In this document: positions 1 to 11,741 of the stretch, one piece after another
Layout of the letters: each line of letters begins with the position of its first letter
Position numbering within the stretch: the stretch's first letter is position 1
NCBI RefSeq assembly: GCF_900105475.1
Contig: NZ_LT629777.1
Span: 682,001 to 746,000, forward strand
Direction: 5' to 3'
Source of the DNA: Pseudomonas asplenii
GTDB lineage: Bacteria; Pseudomonadota; Gammaproteobacteria; Pseudomonadales; Pseudomonadaceae
Length of the DNA stretch: 64,000 nucleotides
Made by a program: the position numbers and the translations under genes
The notes under the pieces: generated by a model
Database searches by the model: none
What the model was told of the DNA's origin: nothing
What the model saw: the letters and a program-made list of their open reading frames with translations, nothing else

Positions 1-1
1 G

Positions 2-1552
2 CTCAAGGCCCAATTGCAGTTGAACGACCTGCCGGCCGTGGACTGTTCCGACTTCAAGCAGTGGTTCAAGGAAGTTTCGCCCCACAGCACAGTGATGATC
101 TTTCCCGCAGCCTACCTGAACAGCCCATCGTCGATGTTCGGACATACCCTGCTGCGGATCGACCAGGCCGATGTCCAGCGCGATCAGACCGCGCTGCTCA
201 GCTACGCGATCAACTTCGGTGCCTACATCGAAGGCTCGGACAACAGCATCCTCTATGCCTGGAAAGGTTTGATGGGTGGCTACCCGGGCCTGTTCGCCCT
301 GGTCCCCTACCAGGAAAAACTGGCCGAATACCGTAGCCTGGAAAACCGCGACCTGTGGGAATACCGGCTGAACCTGACCCCGGAAGAAACCGCACGCATG
401 GTCGAGCACGTCTGGGAGCTGAAACAGATCCAGTTCGACTATTTCTTCTTCGACGAGAACTGCTCCTATCGCCTGCTCGAACTGCTGCAGGTCGCCCGCC
501 CCAGACTGCGCCTGACCGGGCAGTTTCCGCTGACGGCGATCCCCACCGACACCGTGAAGGCGGTCAAGGAAGCTGGCCTGGTGGAGAAGATCGACTACCG
601 CCCGTCCCGCGAGCGTGAACTGCTGGAACGGGCCAAGCCCCTGAGCGCCGACGAACAACAATGGGTACTCAAGGTCAGTGCCGAACAGAAAGTCCTGCAA
701 GACCCGGCCTTCAAGGCTCTGCCCCGCGATCGCCAGGCTTTGATCGTCGATGCCGCCTATCGGCTCGAACGCTATCGGGCCAACGGCCAGGAGCGTGACC
801 CGGTACAGGCACAACGCAGTTTCGAACTGCTGCGGGCAATCAATCGCAATCCGGCGCCGGAGTTGCAGATCACCCCGCCCGGGCTACCGGAAAACGGTCA
901 TGAGTCGCGGACCTGGCAGGCCGGCGTCGGCACTCGGGGCAGCCGGGCCTTTGGCGAGTACGGCCTGCGCATGGCCTACCACGACCTGAACGATAACGCC
1001 GAGGGCTTCCCTCTGGGCGCGCAGATCGAAATCCTGCAAATGAAACTGCGCCAGTACGAGGGCAACCACTGGCAGTTGCAACAACTGGACCTGGCGACCA
1101 TCCGCTCGCTGACACCGCGCAATGAGCTGCTGCAACCCTGGTCCTGGCAAGTCACCGGCGGGCTGGAGCGGGTCCCCGGCAAGCATGACGACCAGACCCT
1201 GGTCAGCCATGTGAATGGCGGTGCCGGCGGCACCTGGCAACTGAGCGACAACCTGCTCGGCTTTGCCCTGGGCACCGTACGCCTGGAACACAACGCCGAT
1301 TTCGCTGCCTTCGTCTCGCCGGCCAGCGGTTTCAACACCGGCCTGTTATGGAAGAACCCATTGGGCAACCTGAGCCTGGAAGCCAAGGGCGACTATTTCA
1401 CCAATGGTGAAGTGCGCCGCAGCCTGAGCCTCAATCAGCAATGGGAGTTGTCGCGTAACCTCGGCCTGCGCCTGAGCGCTCAACGCGAGTTCAGCAAACT
1501 GGCGTCAGCGGAAAACGAAGTCATGCTGGAGCTGAAGTGGTACCACTATTGA
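2..1552 (+). CDS. DUF4105 (Lnb N-terminal periplasmic domain) protein, 5' partial
   Basis: The reading frame is open to the left edge, so the start and any signal peptide lie outside the window; about 516 codons are visible. The N-terminal third contains a segment like SSMFGHTLLRID followed by an FDYFFFDENCSYRLLELL block. These are the conserved His and Cys regions of the DUF4105 family, which shares a fold with NlpC/P60-like enzymes. The last 200 residues read as amphipathic beta strands ending in an aromatic residue run (LKWYHY), which suggests an outer-membrane-associated C-terminal part. The substrate is unknown. It is probably an envelope protein, and it sits ahead of two other small exported proteins. 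Confidence 0.75.
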   Translation, partial: LKAQLQLNDLPAVDCSDFKQWFKEVSPHSTVMIFPAAYLNSPSSMFGHTLLRIDQADVQRDQTALLSYAINFGAYIEGSDNSILYAWKGLMGGYPGLFALVPYQEKLAEYRSLENRDLWEYRLNLTPEETARMVEHVWELKQIQFDYFFFDENCSYRLLELLQVARPRLRLTGQFPLTAIPTDTVKAVKEAGLVEKIDYRPSRERELLERAKPLSADEQQWVLKVSAEQKVLQDPAFKALPRDRQALIVDAAYRLERYRANGQERDPVQAQRSFELLRAINRNPAPELQITPPGLPENGHESRTWQAGVGTRGSRAFGEYGLRMAYHDLNDNAEGFPLGAQIEILQMKLRQYEGNHWQLQQLDLATIRSLTPRNELLQPWSWQVTGGLERVPGKHDDQTLVSHVNGGAGGTWQLSDNLLGFALGTVRLEHNADFAAFVSPASGFNTGLLWKNPLGNLSLEAKGDYFTNGEVRRSLSLNQQWELSRNLGLRLSAQREFSKLASAENEVMLELKWYHY

Positions 1553-1594
1553 ATCGGGCCCGCGACGGAGCGGGCCATGACACGTCCAACCGGC

Positions 1595-1954
1595 TCAATC
1601 ACACAGCAGCTTCGCTCGCCCGGGATCACGCTCCACCGACTGCTCCAGCAGGCGCAGGCAATGTTCCTGATCGCGCCGGCGCATATTGTCGATGCTGATA
1701 TTGCCGACACTCTCCGGTTCCGTCCGCTCCGAGAAACGGATATCCACCACGGGCAACTCCGGCTGCAGTTGAAACCGGCTGGCGGGCTCCTCGACGGCTG
1801 TCCTGGATGGCTCCGGCACGGCAGCAGCAGGCAAATCGTCCACCGTCATGCCAAAACGGCCCAACAGGGAACTCTCGGGCAAGGGCTCTCCCATGGCAAC
1901 GCAGGCGGACAAGGTCAGGCCGACACCCATGCCATGGGCTTTGAAACAACTCAT
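1595..1954 (-). CDS. Small exported hypothetical protein
   Basis: This encodes about 119 residues and I do not recognise the family. The ATG at 1954 was chosen over an upstream in-frame one because it has a GAGAG ribosome-binding site a few bases upstream and starts a plausible signal peptide (MSCFKAHGMGVGLTLSACVA). The mature part is polar, ends RAKLLCD, and has no obvious domain. It converges on the DUF4105 gene with a 42-base gap. The alternative is a spurious ORF, but the ribosome site and signal peptide argue for a real gene. Confidence 0.5.
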   Translation of the reverse strand: MSCFKAHGMGVGLTLSACVAMGEPLPESSLLGRFGMTVDDLPAAAVPEPSRTAVEEPASRFQLQPELPVVDIRFSERTEPESVGNISIDNMRRRDQEHCLRLLEQSVERDPGRAKLLCD

Positions 1955-2192
1955 ACACCACTCTCTTTTACTGTGACGACAAACGTCCCCGGCACACATG
2001 CACGGGGCTGAAACACTCGGCGCAGAACGCTCGATGCGGGATTAACCTACTCGAAAGATGACGACCGGCGTCAGGAAAATTTACCGTCGAGCGCCACAAA
2101 GCGCTCAACTGCAACGCTCTGGCGACAGTGCCTTCACGCGCCACTCACAAAGAACGGCCTACACTCAATGACATACCGGTCGAGGAATCAAG

Positions 2193-2555
2193 GTGTCCAT
2201 GATGTGGCGTTGGCTGTTGTTGGGCGTGCTGCTCGTGCTCGCCGGTTGCGAGTCGACCCACGACCATCTGCTCATGCAAGGTTATCCACCAGCGTTTGCC
2301 GATGGCTTCGACGACGGTTGCGCCAGCGGTCGGCAGGCAGCCGGTGTCATCACCGGCCAGTTCAGGAAAAACGTGCCTCGCTACCTGCACGAGCGTGAGT
2401 ACTCAACTGGCTGGGACGATGGATTCCGCCAGTGCCAGGCGATGCGCGAAAATGAAGACCGCGAGGCCTACAAGAATCGCCACTGGGACGAACGCGAGCG
2501 AGCCTGGCAACAGGAAAAGGACCGCGACGCCGCACGGGCCTACCGCTCGCAATAG
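2193..2555 (+). CDS. Small lipoprotein of unknown function
   Basis: A 120-residue protein with a short lipoprotein signal: hydrophobic LLLGVLLVLAGC with the lipobox LAGC, so Cys about 19 would be lipidated. The mature protein is very polar, with a Gly/Asp-rich centre (FADGFDDGCASGRQAAG) and a charged C-terminal helix. The start is taken as GTG 2193 because GAGG lies about eight bases upstream; ATG 2199 or 2202 are alternatives. It converges on gdhA across a short palindrome. Function unknown. Confidence 0.65.
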   Translation: MSMMWRWLLLGVLLVLAGCESTHDHLLMQGYPPAFADGFDDGCASGRQAAGVITGQFRKNVPRYLHEREYSTGWDDGFRQCQAMRENEDREAYKNRHWDERERAWQQEKDRDAARAYRSQ

Positions 2556-2562
2556 CCTGTGC

Positions 2563-2584
2563 CAGGCCGGATCGATCCGGCCTG
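2563..2584. terminator. 22-bp perfect palindrome between convergent genes
   Basis: A perfect palindrome (arms CAGGCCGGATC / GATCCGGCCTG) sits between the lipoprotein gene (+) and gdhA (-). It has no T-tract on either side, so it is a candidate bidirectional terminator or processing hairpin only. Confidence 0.4.
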
Positions 2585-2615
2585 ACCGTTGACGCCGCCA
2601 GCCCTGTCAGCCCGC

Positions 2616-3965
<1,350 letters not shown>

Positions 3966-4036
3966 TCAATGAGTTGTCATTTTCAATAATTCGACCCGGA
4001 CTTTAGCAACTGACCGAGCACTATGACAGTGCAAAA

Positions 4037-4117
4037 TGTCGCACTTATGAATTTAAATGGTGCTTTTTATATAAAACTCCGTACCAAATGGGCTTTTAAG
4101 GCACCATTAAAAAGCAC
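4037..4117. promoter_or_regulatory. gdhA upstream region: ArgR-like half-site and nested inverted repeats
   Basis: TGTCGC at 4037-4042 matches the core of the Pseudomonas ArgR half-site (TGTCGC-N8-AA; only one A here) about 85 bases before the gdhA start. Beyond it, AATGGTGC (4056-4063) is inverted by GCACCATT (4101-4108), and GTGCTTTTTA (4060-4069) by TAAAAAGCAC (4108-4117), so two stems share one left arm. The surroundings are AT-rich. Assigning these repeats to a regulator is inference. Confidence 0.4.
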
Positions 4118-4163
4118 AAGAACACCCTTGACGCACCAGGGTGGAAATACCGGAAAAACGAGC

Positions 4164-4191
4164 AAAAAAAAGCGGAGCCCCAAGGCTCCGC
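4164..4191 (-). terminator. Rho-independent terminator of ettA
   Basis: On the minus strand an 8-bp GC stem (GCGGAGCC / GGCTCCGC, 4172-4191) with a 4-base loop is followed by eight T residues. It lies about 20 bases past the ettA stop. Confidence 0.85.
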
Positions 4192-4211
4192 CGTTTCCAC
4201 CACCGGCCCGA

Positions 4212-5876
<1,665 letters not shown>

Positions 5877-6012
5877 GGAGAACCTAGTGTCAGTGACTGA
5901 TTGAATAGAAAGGTGTAGCCCGGACCAGGCGGCATTGCGCGGCATGCGTTATGCATTATCGAATGCAGCGCCCATCCAGCGTCAATTAGGGAGCGCAAAA
6001 ACGCCCGCGTAA

Positions 6013-6028
6013 CAGGTAAAATTACCTG
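6013..6028. promoter_or_regulatory. Perfect inverted repeat between ettA and morA
   Basis: CAGGTAA and TTACCTG flank a central AA, about 140 bases from either start codon in the divergent ettA/morA intergenic region. It is a candidate operator; the binding protein is unknown. Confidence 0.4.
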
Positions 6029-6164
6029 AATGTGTGCACCAGGGCAAACCGCTCGGGGGAACAGGACTGGCACTTTGCCACAACTCAAGGCATGCTAGCC
6101 GCCCTGCGGGCGTCCGGCTTATAGTGCACGTCGCGCCAATCCAGCCCAACCGCAGGATCACAGT

Positions 6165-9100
6165 TTGAGCAACGCCAACCCGCCATCGCCCGTGCGCGCA
6201 CCCCGTTATGTGTCCGGCGCGCCCCTGCGCGGCACGATAAAAGGTGTACTGGCGATTCTGGTGCTGCTCATGCTCGCGGTGCTGCTCTGGCAACTGATCG
6301 ACCAGTTCCAACAAACCCGCAAGGTCCAGCGCCAATACAGCATCGACTACAGCGCCGAGTTGGCCGATCACATCAGCCTGAACATGAAGCTCGATGCGCA
6401 GATCGCAGCCAACCTGCTGCCGATTTTCGAGAAACCCGAGACCCCCGAGCAGCAACGGCAGTTGCTCGACAAACTGCGCCTGTCCCTGCCGGCCATCAAG
6501 AGCTTTGCCCTGTTCGACACCAAGGGCAATCTCATCACCGACAGCGCCACCGACAGCCACGACACCGAGTACCTCGGCGAGCTGGTCCGGCGCAGCAACC
6601 GGACCCAGGCCTATTACTTCACCAACGACGATGACGGTTCGATGGTGCATCTGCTGCTGCGCCAAGCCAGCGGCGAGACCAACGGCTACTGGGCGCTGCG
6701 CCTGGACTCGAGTCTGTTCCAGAGTCTGACACGCCAGACCGGGCAGAAATTCCGCCCATCCTGGGTCATCGAGAACCGCCAGAACCACCGTGTCATCAGC
6801 CGCGACAACGACATCAGTCCGCGTCCTTCGGTGCTGCAACCGGATGATGAAGCCAACAGCGTATTGATCGCGCCGCTGTCCAACAGCGACTGGCAACTGC
6901 GCGGCCTGTTCGACCAGCGCAAGATGCTCGAGGAACTGCTGCCGGCGCTGATCGGCAAATGCCTGCTGGGCCTGGGCCTGTCGATGCTGCCAGTATTGGC
7001 GCTGATCAACATGCGTCGTCGCCAGCACCAGGTGCATGAAGGCCGCCGCCGCTATCAGGAGATCTTCGAAGGCACCGGCGTGGCGCTGTGCGTTCTCGAC
7101 CTCTCCAGCTTGCCGGCGTGGCTCGAAAACCATCAACTGATCGACAGCGAAAGCCTCAGGAAATGGGTAACCCACGACCCGCAAAACCGTCGTCTGCTGC
7201 TCGAACAACTGCGTCTCACCGAAATAAACCTGCTCGCCCTGCGCCTGCTCAATGTCGACTCCCGCGAAAGCGCCTGGAAATGCCTGGTCGAGGGTTGTCC
7301 GAGCCAGGTTACCGGCATCGGCTACTCACTGGTCGATGCGTTGATCAACCGCCAGAGCCAGTTGGAAGTGGAAATCCGGCAGACCGATGCCCATGGTCAG
7401 GACCAGCATCTGTGGCTGGTCATGCGCCTGCCGGAAGACGCCAGCGACTACACGGCGGTGATCCTGAGCATCAGCGATATCACCAGTCGCAAGCTGATCG
7501 AGCTCTCGCTGCTCGAGCGCGAAGGTTTCTGGTCCGATGTGGTGCGCACGGTGCCCGATCACCTCTACGTTCAGGACGTGATCAGCCAGCGGATGATCTT
7601 CAGCAACCACCACCTGGGCCAGACGCTCGGCTACAACAAGAACGAGCTGCACCAGATGGGCGAGTACTTCTGGGAAATCCTGCTGCATCCCGAAGATGCC
7701 GAGCATTATCATCGCCTGCGCCAGCAGCAGCGCCATGCCGGCTACAGCCAGTTGCTGCAGTGCCAGTTGCGCTTTCGCCATCGTGACAGCCAGTGGCGGC
7801 GCTTCGAGATCCGCGAACAGGCGCTGGCGCGGGACAAGTATGATCAGGTCACGCGGATCATCGGCGTGGCCAAGGACATCACCGACCAGATCGAGGCCAG
7901 CGAATCGCTGCGTGACAGCGAACAACGCTACCGGATGCTGGCCGAAAGCATCAGCGACGTGATTTTTTCCACCGACAGCAGGCTGCAGTTGAATTATGTC
8001 AGCCCCTCGGTGCAGACCGTCCTCGGCTATGAAACCGACTGGGTGTTCAAACATGGCTGGCAATCGACCATTGCCAACCCGGCGCAACTGACCGGCATCT
8101 ATCAAATGATGGAGCGGGTCAGCAAAGCCCTGGACAAACCCGAACAATTGGCCGAATTGCGCCGCAATGTCCGCACCCAACTGTTCGTGTTCGACTGCCT
8201 GCGGGCCGACGGACGCAAGATCCCGATCGAACTGCGGCTGGTGCTGGTCTGGGACGAACACGGCACCTTCGAGGGCATTCTCGGCGTCGGCCGCGACATC
8301 AGCCAGCAACGCCGGGCAGAGAAAGATCTGCGCATGGCCGCGACGGTATTCGAGCACTCGACCTCGGCGATTCTGATCACCGACCCGGCCGGTTATATTG
8401 TCCAGGCCAACGAAGCCTTCAGTCGCGTCAGCGGTTATGCGGTGTCCGATGTGCTGGACCAGTTGCCCAGCATGCTGACGGTCGACGACCAGCAGGAAGC
8501 CCACCTGCGTTACGTGCTCAAGCAATTGGAGCAGCACAACACCTGGGAAGGCGAAGTCTGGCTCAAGCGCCGCAGCGGCGAGCACTACCCGGCCTGGGTC
8601 GGCATCACCGCCGTGCTCGATGATGAGGGCGACCTGGCCAGCTACGTGTGCTTCTTCAGCGACATCAGCGAGCGCAAGGCCAGCGAGCAGCGCATTCATC
8701 GCCTGGCGTACTACGATGCCCTGACCCACCTGCCCAACCGCACGCTGTTCCAGGACCGCCTGCACACCGCGTTGCAGCAAGCCGAGCGGCAGAAGTCGTG
8801 GGTGGTGCTGATGTTCCTCGACCTCGATCGTTTCAAACCGATCAACGACTCCCTCGGCCACGCCGCCGGCGACCGCATGCTCAAGGAGATGGGTACCCGC
8901 CTGCTGGCCTGCGTCGCCGAGGATGACACCGTGGCGCGCATGGGCGGTGACGAGTTCACCTTGCTGCTGCAGCCACGGGCAACCCGCGAGATGGCGCTGA
9001 ACCGGGCGATCAACGTCGCCGAGCAGATTCTCTCGAGCCTGGTCACGCCATTCGTGCTCGAAGGGCGCGAGTTTTTCGTCACCGCCAGTATCGGTATCGC

Positions 9101-10016
9101 CCTGAGCCCGCAGGATGGCGGCGAACTCAGCCAGTTGATGAAGAACGCCGACACCGCGATGTACCACGCCAAGGAGCGTGGCAAGAACAACTTCCAGTTC
9201 TACCAGGCCGACATGAACGCCAGCGCCCTGGAGCGCCTGGAGCTGGAAAGCGACCTGCGCCACGCGCTGGAGCAGAACGAGTTCGTGCTCTACTACCAGC
9301 CGCAGTTCAGCGGCGATGGCAAGCGCCTGACCGGTGCCGAGGCGCTGCTGCGCTGGCGCCATCCGCGGCGCGGGCTGGTGCCGCCGGGCGACTTCATCCC
9401 GGTACTGGAAGAACTCGGGCTGGTGGTGGATGTTGGCGACTGGGTGCTGGCCGAGGCCTGCCGCCAGCTCAAGACCTGGCATCAGAACAAGGTCCGGGTG
9501 CCCAAGGTGTCGGTGAACATCTCCGCACGGCAGTTCTCCGACGGCCAACTGGGCACGCGTATCGCCACGATCCTGCGCGACACCGGCCTGCCGCCGGCGT
9601 GCCTGGAGTTGGAGCTGACCGAAAGTATCCTGATGCGCGAAGTCAGCGAAGCCATGCTGATCCTCGACGGGCTGAAAAATCTCGGCCTGAGCATCGCGGT
9701 GGACGACTTCGGCACCGGCTACTCGTCGCTCAACTACCTCAAGCAGTTCCCTATCGACGTGCTGAAGATCGACCGCACCTTCGTCGACGGATTGCCATCA
9801 GGCGAACAGGATGCGCAGATTGCCCGAGCGATCATCGCCATGGCCCACAGCCTGAACCTGGCGGTGATCGCCGAGGGCGTGGAAACCCATGAGCAACTGG
9901 ACTTCCTGCGTGAACACGGCTGCGACGAAGTGCAGGGCTACCTGTTTGGTCGACCGATGGCGGCCAGCCGCTTCGAGGCGCAGTTCAGCAATGATGCGCT
10001 GTTCATGTTCGACTGA
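6165..10016 (+). CDS. morA: Membrane-bound multi-PAS GGDEF/EAL c-di-GMP regulator (MorA-like)
   Basis: A 1283-residue dual c-di-GMP enzyme. It has a transmembrane helix at about 26-48, a periplasmic sensor to about 255, and a second helix region at about 262-280. Several PAS/PAC modules follow (about 280-830), then GGDEF (RMGGDEF at about 926) and EAL (EALLRW at about 1057). The EAL half keeps ELTES, DDFGTGYSSL, KIDRTFV and EGVET, so phosphodiesterase activity is expected. GGDEF is canonical, but the RxxD inhibitory site just upstream is missing (AEDD). The position directly before glyA matches P. aeruginosa morA, a motility and biofilm regulator. Start TTG 6165 has AGGA upstream; no ATG gives the N-terminal helix intact. 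Confidence 0.88.
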   Translation: MSNANPPSPVRAPRYVSGAPLRGTIKGVLAILVLLMLAVLLWQLIDQFQQTRKVQRQYSIDYSAELADHISLNMKLDAQIAANLLPIFEKPETPEQQRQLLDKLRLSLPAIKSFALFDTKGNLITDSATDSHDTEYLGELVRRSNRTQAYYFTNDDDGSMVHLLLRQASGETNGYWALRLDSSLFQSLTRQTGQKFRPSWVIENRQNHRVISRDNDISPRPSVLQPDDEANSVLIAPLSNSDWQLRGLFDQRKMLEELLPALIGKCLLGLGLSMLPVLALINMRRRQHQVHEGRRRYQEIFEGTGVALCVLDLSSLPAWLENHQLIDSESLRKWVTHDPQNRRLLLEQLRLTEINLLALRLLNVDSRESAWKCLVEGCPSQVTGIGYSLVDALINRQSQLEVEIRQTDAHGQDQHLWLVMRLPEDASDYTAVILSISDITSRKLIELSLLEREGFWSDVVRTVPDHLYVQDVISQRMIFSNHHLGQTLGYNKNELHQMGEYFWEILLHPEDAEHYHRLRQQQRHAGYSQLLQCQLRFRHRDSQWRRFEIREQALARDKYDQVTRIIGVAKDITDQIEASESLRDSEQRYRMLAESISDVIFSTDSRLQLNYVSPSVQTVLGYETDWVFKHGWQSTIANPAQLTGIYQMMERVSKALDKPEQLAELRRNVRTQLFVFDCLRADGRKIPIELRLVLVWDEHGTFEGILGVGRDISQQRRAEKDLRMAATVFEHSTSAILITDPAGYIVQANEAFSRVSGYAVSDVLDQLPSMLTVDDQQEAHLRYVLKQLEQHNTWEGEVWLKRRSGEHYPAWVGITAVLDDEGDLASYVCFFSDISERKASEQRIHRLAYYDALTHLPNRTLFQDRLHTALQQAERQKSWVVLMFLDLDRFKPINDSLGHAAGDRMLKEMGTRLLACVAEDDTVARMGGDEFTLLLQPRATREMALNRAINVAEQILSSLVTPFVLEGREFFVTASIGIALSPQDGGELSQLMKNADTAMYHAKERGKNNFQFYQADMNASALERLELESDLRHALEQNEFVLYYQPQFSGDGKRLTGAEALLRWRHPRRGLVPPGDFIPVLEELGLVVDVGDWVLAEACRQLKTWHQNKVRVPKVSVNISARQFSDGQLGTRIATILRDTGLPPACLELELTESILMREVSEAMLILDGLKNLGLSIAVDDFGTGYSSLNYLKQFPIDVLKIDRTFVDGLPSGEQDAQIARAIIAMAHSLNLAVIAEGVETHEQLDFLREHGCDEVQGYLFGRPMAASRFEAQFSNDALFMFD

Positions 10017-10090
10017 AGCCCTGCACCCCGCGTAATTCCAAGGTGAACGTCGCTTATCTGCGACATGATGCCCTTTCATATGCCAGATAA

Positions 10091-10112
10091 AACCCATTGG
10101 GTTAGAATGCCT
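10091..10112 (+). promoter_or_regulatory. glyA promoter region with 13-bp palindrome
   Basis: AACCCATTGGGTT (10091-10103) is an odd-length perfect palindrome. It overlaps a -10-like TTAGAAT (10102-10108), about 40 bases before the glyA start. The promoter assignment is inference. Confidence 0.3.
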
Positions 10113-10145
10113 TCTTTTTCTGCCACCCGATCCTTGAGGACCGCC

Positions 10146-11399
10146 ATGTTCAGCCGTGATTTGACTATTGCCAAGTACGACGCCGATCTCTTTGCCGCCA
10201 TGGAGCAAGAAGCTCAGCGCCAGGAAGAGCACATCGAGCTGATCGCCTCGGAAAACTACACCAGCCCAGCGGTGATGGAAGCCCAAGGTTCGGTGCTGAC
10301 CAACAAATACGCCGAAGGCTACCCAGGCAAGCGTTACTACGGCGGCTGCGAATACGTCGACGTGGTTGAGCAACTGGCCATCGACCGCGCCAAGGAACTG
10401 TTCGGCGCCGACTACGCCAACGTCCAGCCGCATGCCGGTTCCCAGGCCAACGCCGCGGTCTACCTGGCCCTGCTGCAAGGTGGCGACACCATCCTGGGCA
10501 TGAGCCTGGCCCACGGCGGTCACCTGACCCACGGCGCCAGCGTGTCGTCCTCGGGCAAACTCTACAACGCCGTCCAATACGGTATCGACGCCAACGGCCT
10601 GATCGACTACGACGAAGTCGAGCGCCTGGCAGTCGAGCACAAGCCGAAAATGATCGTGGCCGGTTTCTCCGCCTACTCGCAGATCCTCGACTTCCCACGT
10701 TTCCGCGCCATCGCCGACAAGGTGGGTGCCTACCTGTTCGTCGACATGGCACACGTGGCAGGCCTGGTTGCCGCTGGCGTCTACCCGAACCCGGTGCCAT
10801 TCGCCGACGTGGTCACCACCACCACCCACAAGACCCTGCGCGGTCCGCGTGGCGGCCTGATCCTGGCCCGTGCCAACGCCGACATCGAGAAAAAGCTGAA
10901 CTCAGCCGTCTTCCCAGGCGCCCAGGGCGGCCCGCTGGAGCACGTGATCGCCGCCAAGGCCATCTGCTTCAAGGAAGCGCTGCAGCCTGAGTTCAAGGCT
11001 TACCAGCAACAAGTGGTGAAGAACGCCCAGGCCATGGCCGAAGTGTTCATTGCACGTGGTTTCGACGTGGTTTCCGGCGGCACCCAGAACCACCTGTTCC
11101 TGCTGTCGCTGATCAAGCAGGACATCTCCGGTAAAGATGCCGACGCCGCCCTGGGCAAGGCGTTCATCACCGTAAACAAGAACTCGGTACCGAACGATCC
11201 GCGCTCCCCGTTCGTCACCTCCGGCCTGCGTTTCGGCACCCCAGCGGTCACTACCCGTGGCTTCAAGGAAACCGAATGCCGCGAGCTGGCCGGCTGGATC
11301 TGCGACATCCTGGCTGACCTGAGCAACGAAGCGGTGATCGACGCCGTTCGCGAGAAGGTCAAGGCCATCTGCAAGAAGCTGCCGGTATACGGCGCCTGA
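10146..11399 (+). CDS. glyA: Serine hydroxymethyltransferase
   Basis: PLP enzyme interconverting serine and glycine with tetrahydrofolate, the main source of one-carbon units. It has 417 residues, the usual length. Seen motifs are [10 protein letters not shown] near the N-terminus, the PLP-binding DMAHVAGL segment, and the PLP-lysine in [14 protein letters not shown] at about residue 229. The start is the ATG at 10146 with TGAGGA upstream; an in-frame ATG at 10065 would add 27 non-homologous residues. The position next to morA corresponds to the glyA copy beside morA in P. aeruginosa. A strong terminator follows. Confidence 0.97.
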   Translation: MFSRDLTIAKYDADLFAAMEQEAQRQEEHIELIASENYTSPAVMEAQGSVLTNKYAEGYPGKRYYGGCEYVDVVEQLAIDRAKELFGADYANVQPHAGSQANAAVYLALLQGGDTILGMSLAHGGHLTHGASVSSSGKLYNAVQYGIDANGLIDYDEVERLAVEHKPKMIVAGFSAYSQILDFPRFRAIADKVGAYLFVDMAHVAGLVAAGVYPNPVPFADVVTTTTHKTLRGPRGGLILARANADIEKKLNSAVFPGAQGGPLEHVIAAKAICFKEALQPEFKAYQQQVVKNAQAMAEVFIARGFDVVSGGTQNHLFLLSLIKQDISGKDADAALGKAFITVNKNSVPNDPRSPFVTSGLRFGTPAVTTRGFKETECRELAGWICDILADLSNEAVIDAVREKVKAICKKLPVYGA

Positions 11400-11425
11400 T
11401 ACGCCCGCATCCCGTAGCACAAGAG

Positions 11426-11455
11426 AGCCCGGTCAGCGATGACCGGGCTTTTTTT
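11426..11455 (+). terminator. Rho-independent terminator of glyA
   Basis: A 10-bp stem (AGCCCGGTCA / TGACCGGGCT) with a GCGA loop is followed by seven T residues, 27 bases after the glyA stop. Confidence 0.92.
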
Positions 11456-11481
11456 CGCCCGAAAGAAGCCCCTCCCTCCCT

Positions 11482-11556
11482 TGTAGGAGCGCGGCTTGCC
11501 CGCGAAGAGGCCGGCAAGGCCGCCAAAAGCTTCGCGGGCAAGCCGCGCGCCTACGG
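11482..11556. repeat. REP pair, TTGCCCGCGAAG type
   Basis: An imperfect inverted repeat. The left arm GTAGGAGCGCGGCTTGCCCG is mirrored by CGGGCAAGCCGCGCGCCTAC around a short spacer. It is the typical Pseudomonas REP doublet (REPIN) and lies in the 342-bp glyA-symporter gap. Confidence 0.8.
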
Positions 11557-11580
11557 GAATATGCATTAACTGGCGATCAC

Positions 11581-11675
11581 TGGTCAGACCGGTCTAACCA
11601 ATTTTTCGGAATTCACTTGCGACTTCAAAAAAATCGGGCGTAGACTGGCTTGGCACTGGACATACCGGTAAGACC
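11581..11675. promoter_or_regulatory. Three GGTnnnACC sites before the symporter gene
   Basis: TGGTCAGACC (11581-11590) abuts GGTCTAACCA (11591-11600), together an imperfect palindrome. A third site GGTAAGACC lies at 11667-11675. GGTnnnACC is the core operator of FadR/PdhR-class GntR regulators, and two GntR genes lie downstream of the symporter this region precedes. The last site is about 67 bases before the symporter start. Confidence 0.6.
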
Positions 11676-11741
11676 ACAAAAATTAAGTTCCAATGTCGCG
11701 ACCCAAGGTCCGGCCAAGGAACGCCGACCAGGATCCTCCCC

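Noticed and set aside
7326..9548. 740-codon open frame on the minus strand
   Set aside because: It is the mirror of the morA PAS/GGDEF/EAL coding frame and shows no domain of its own.
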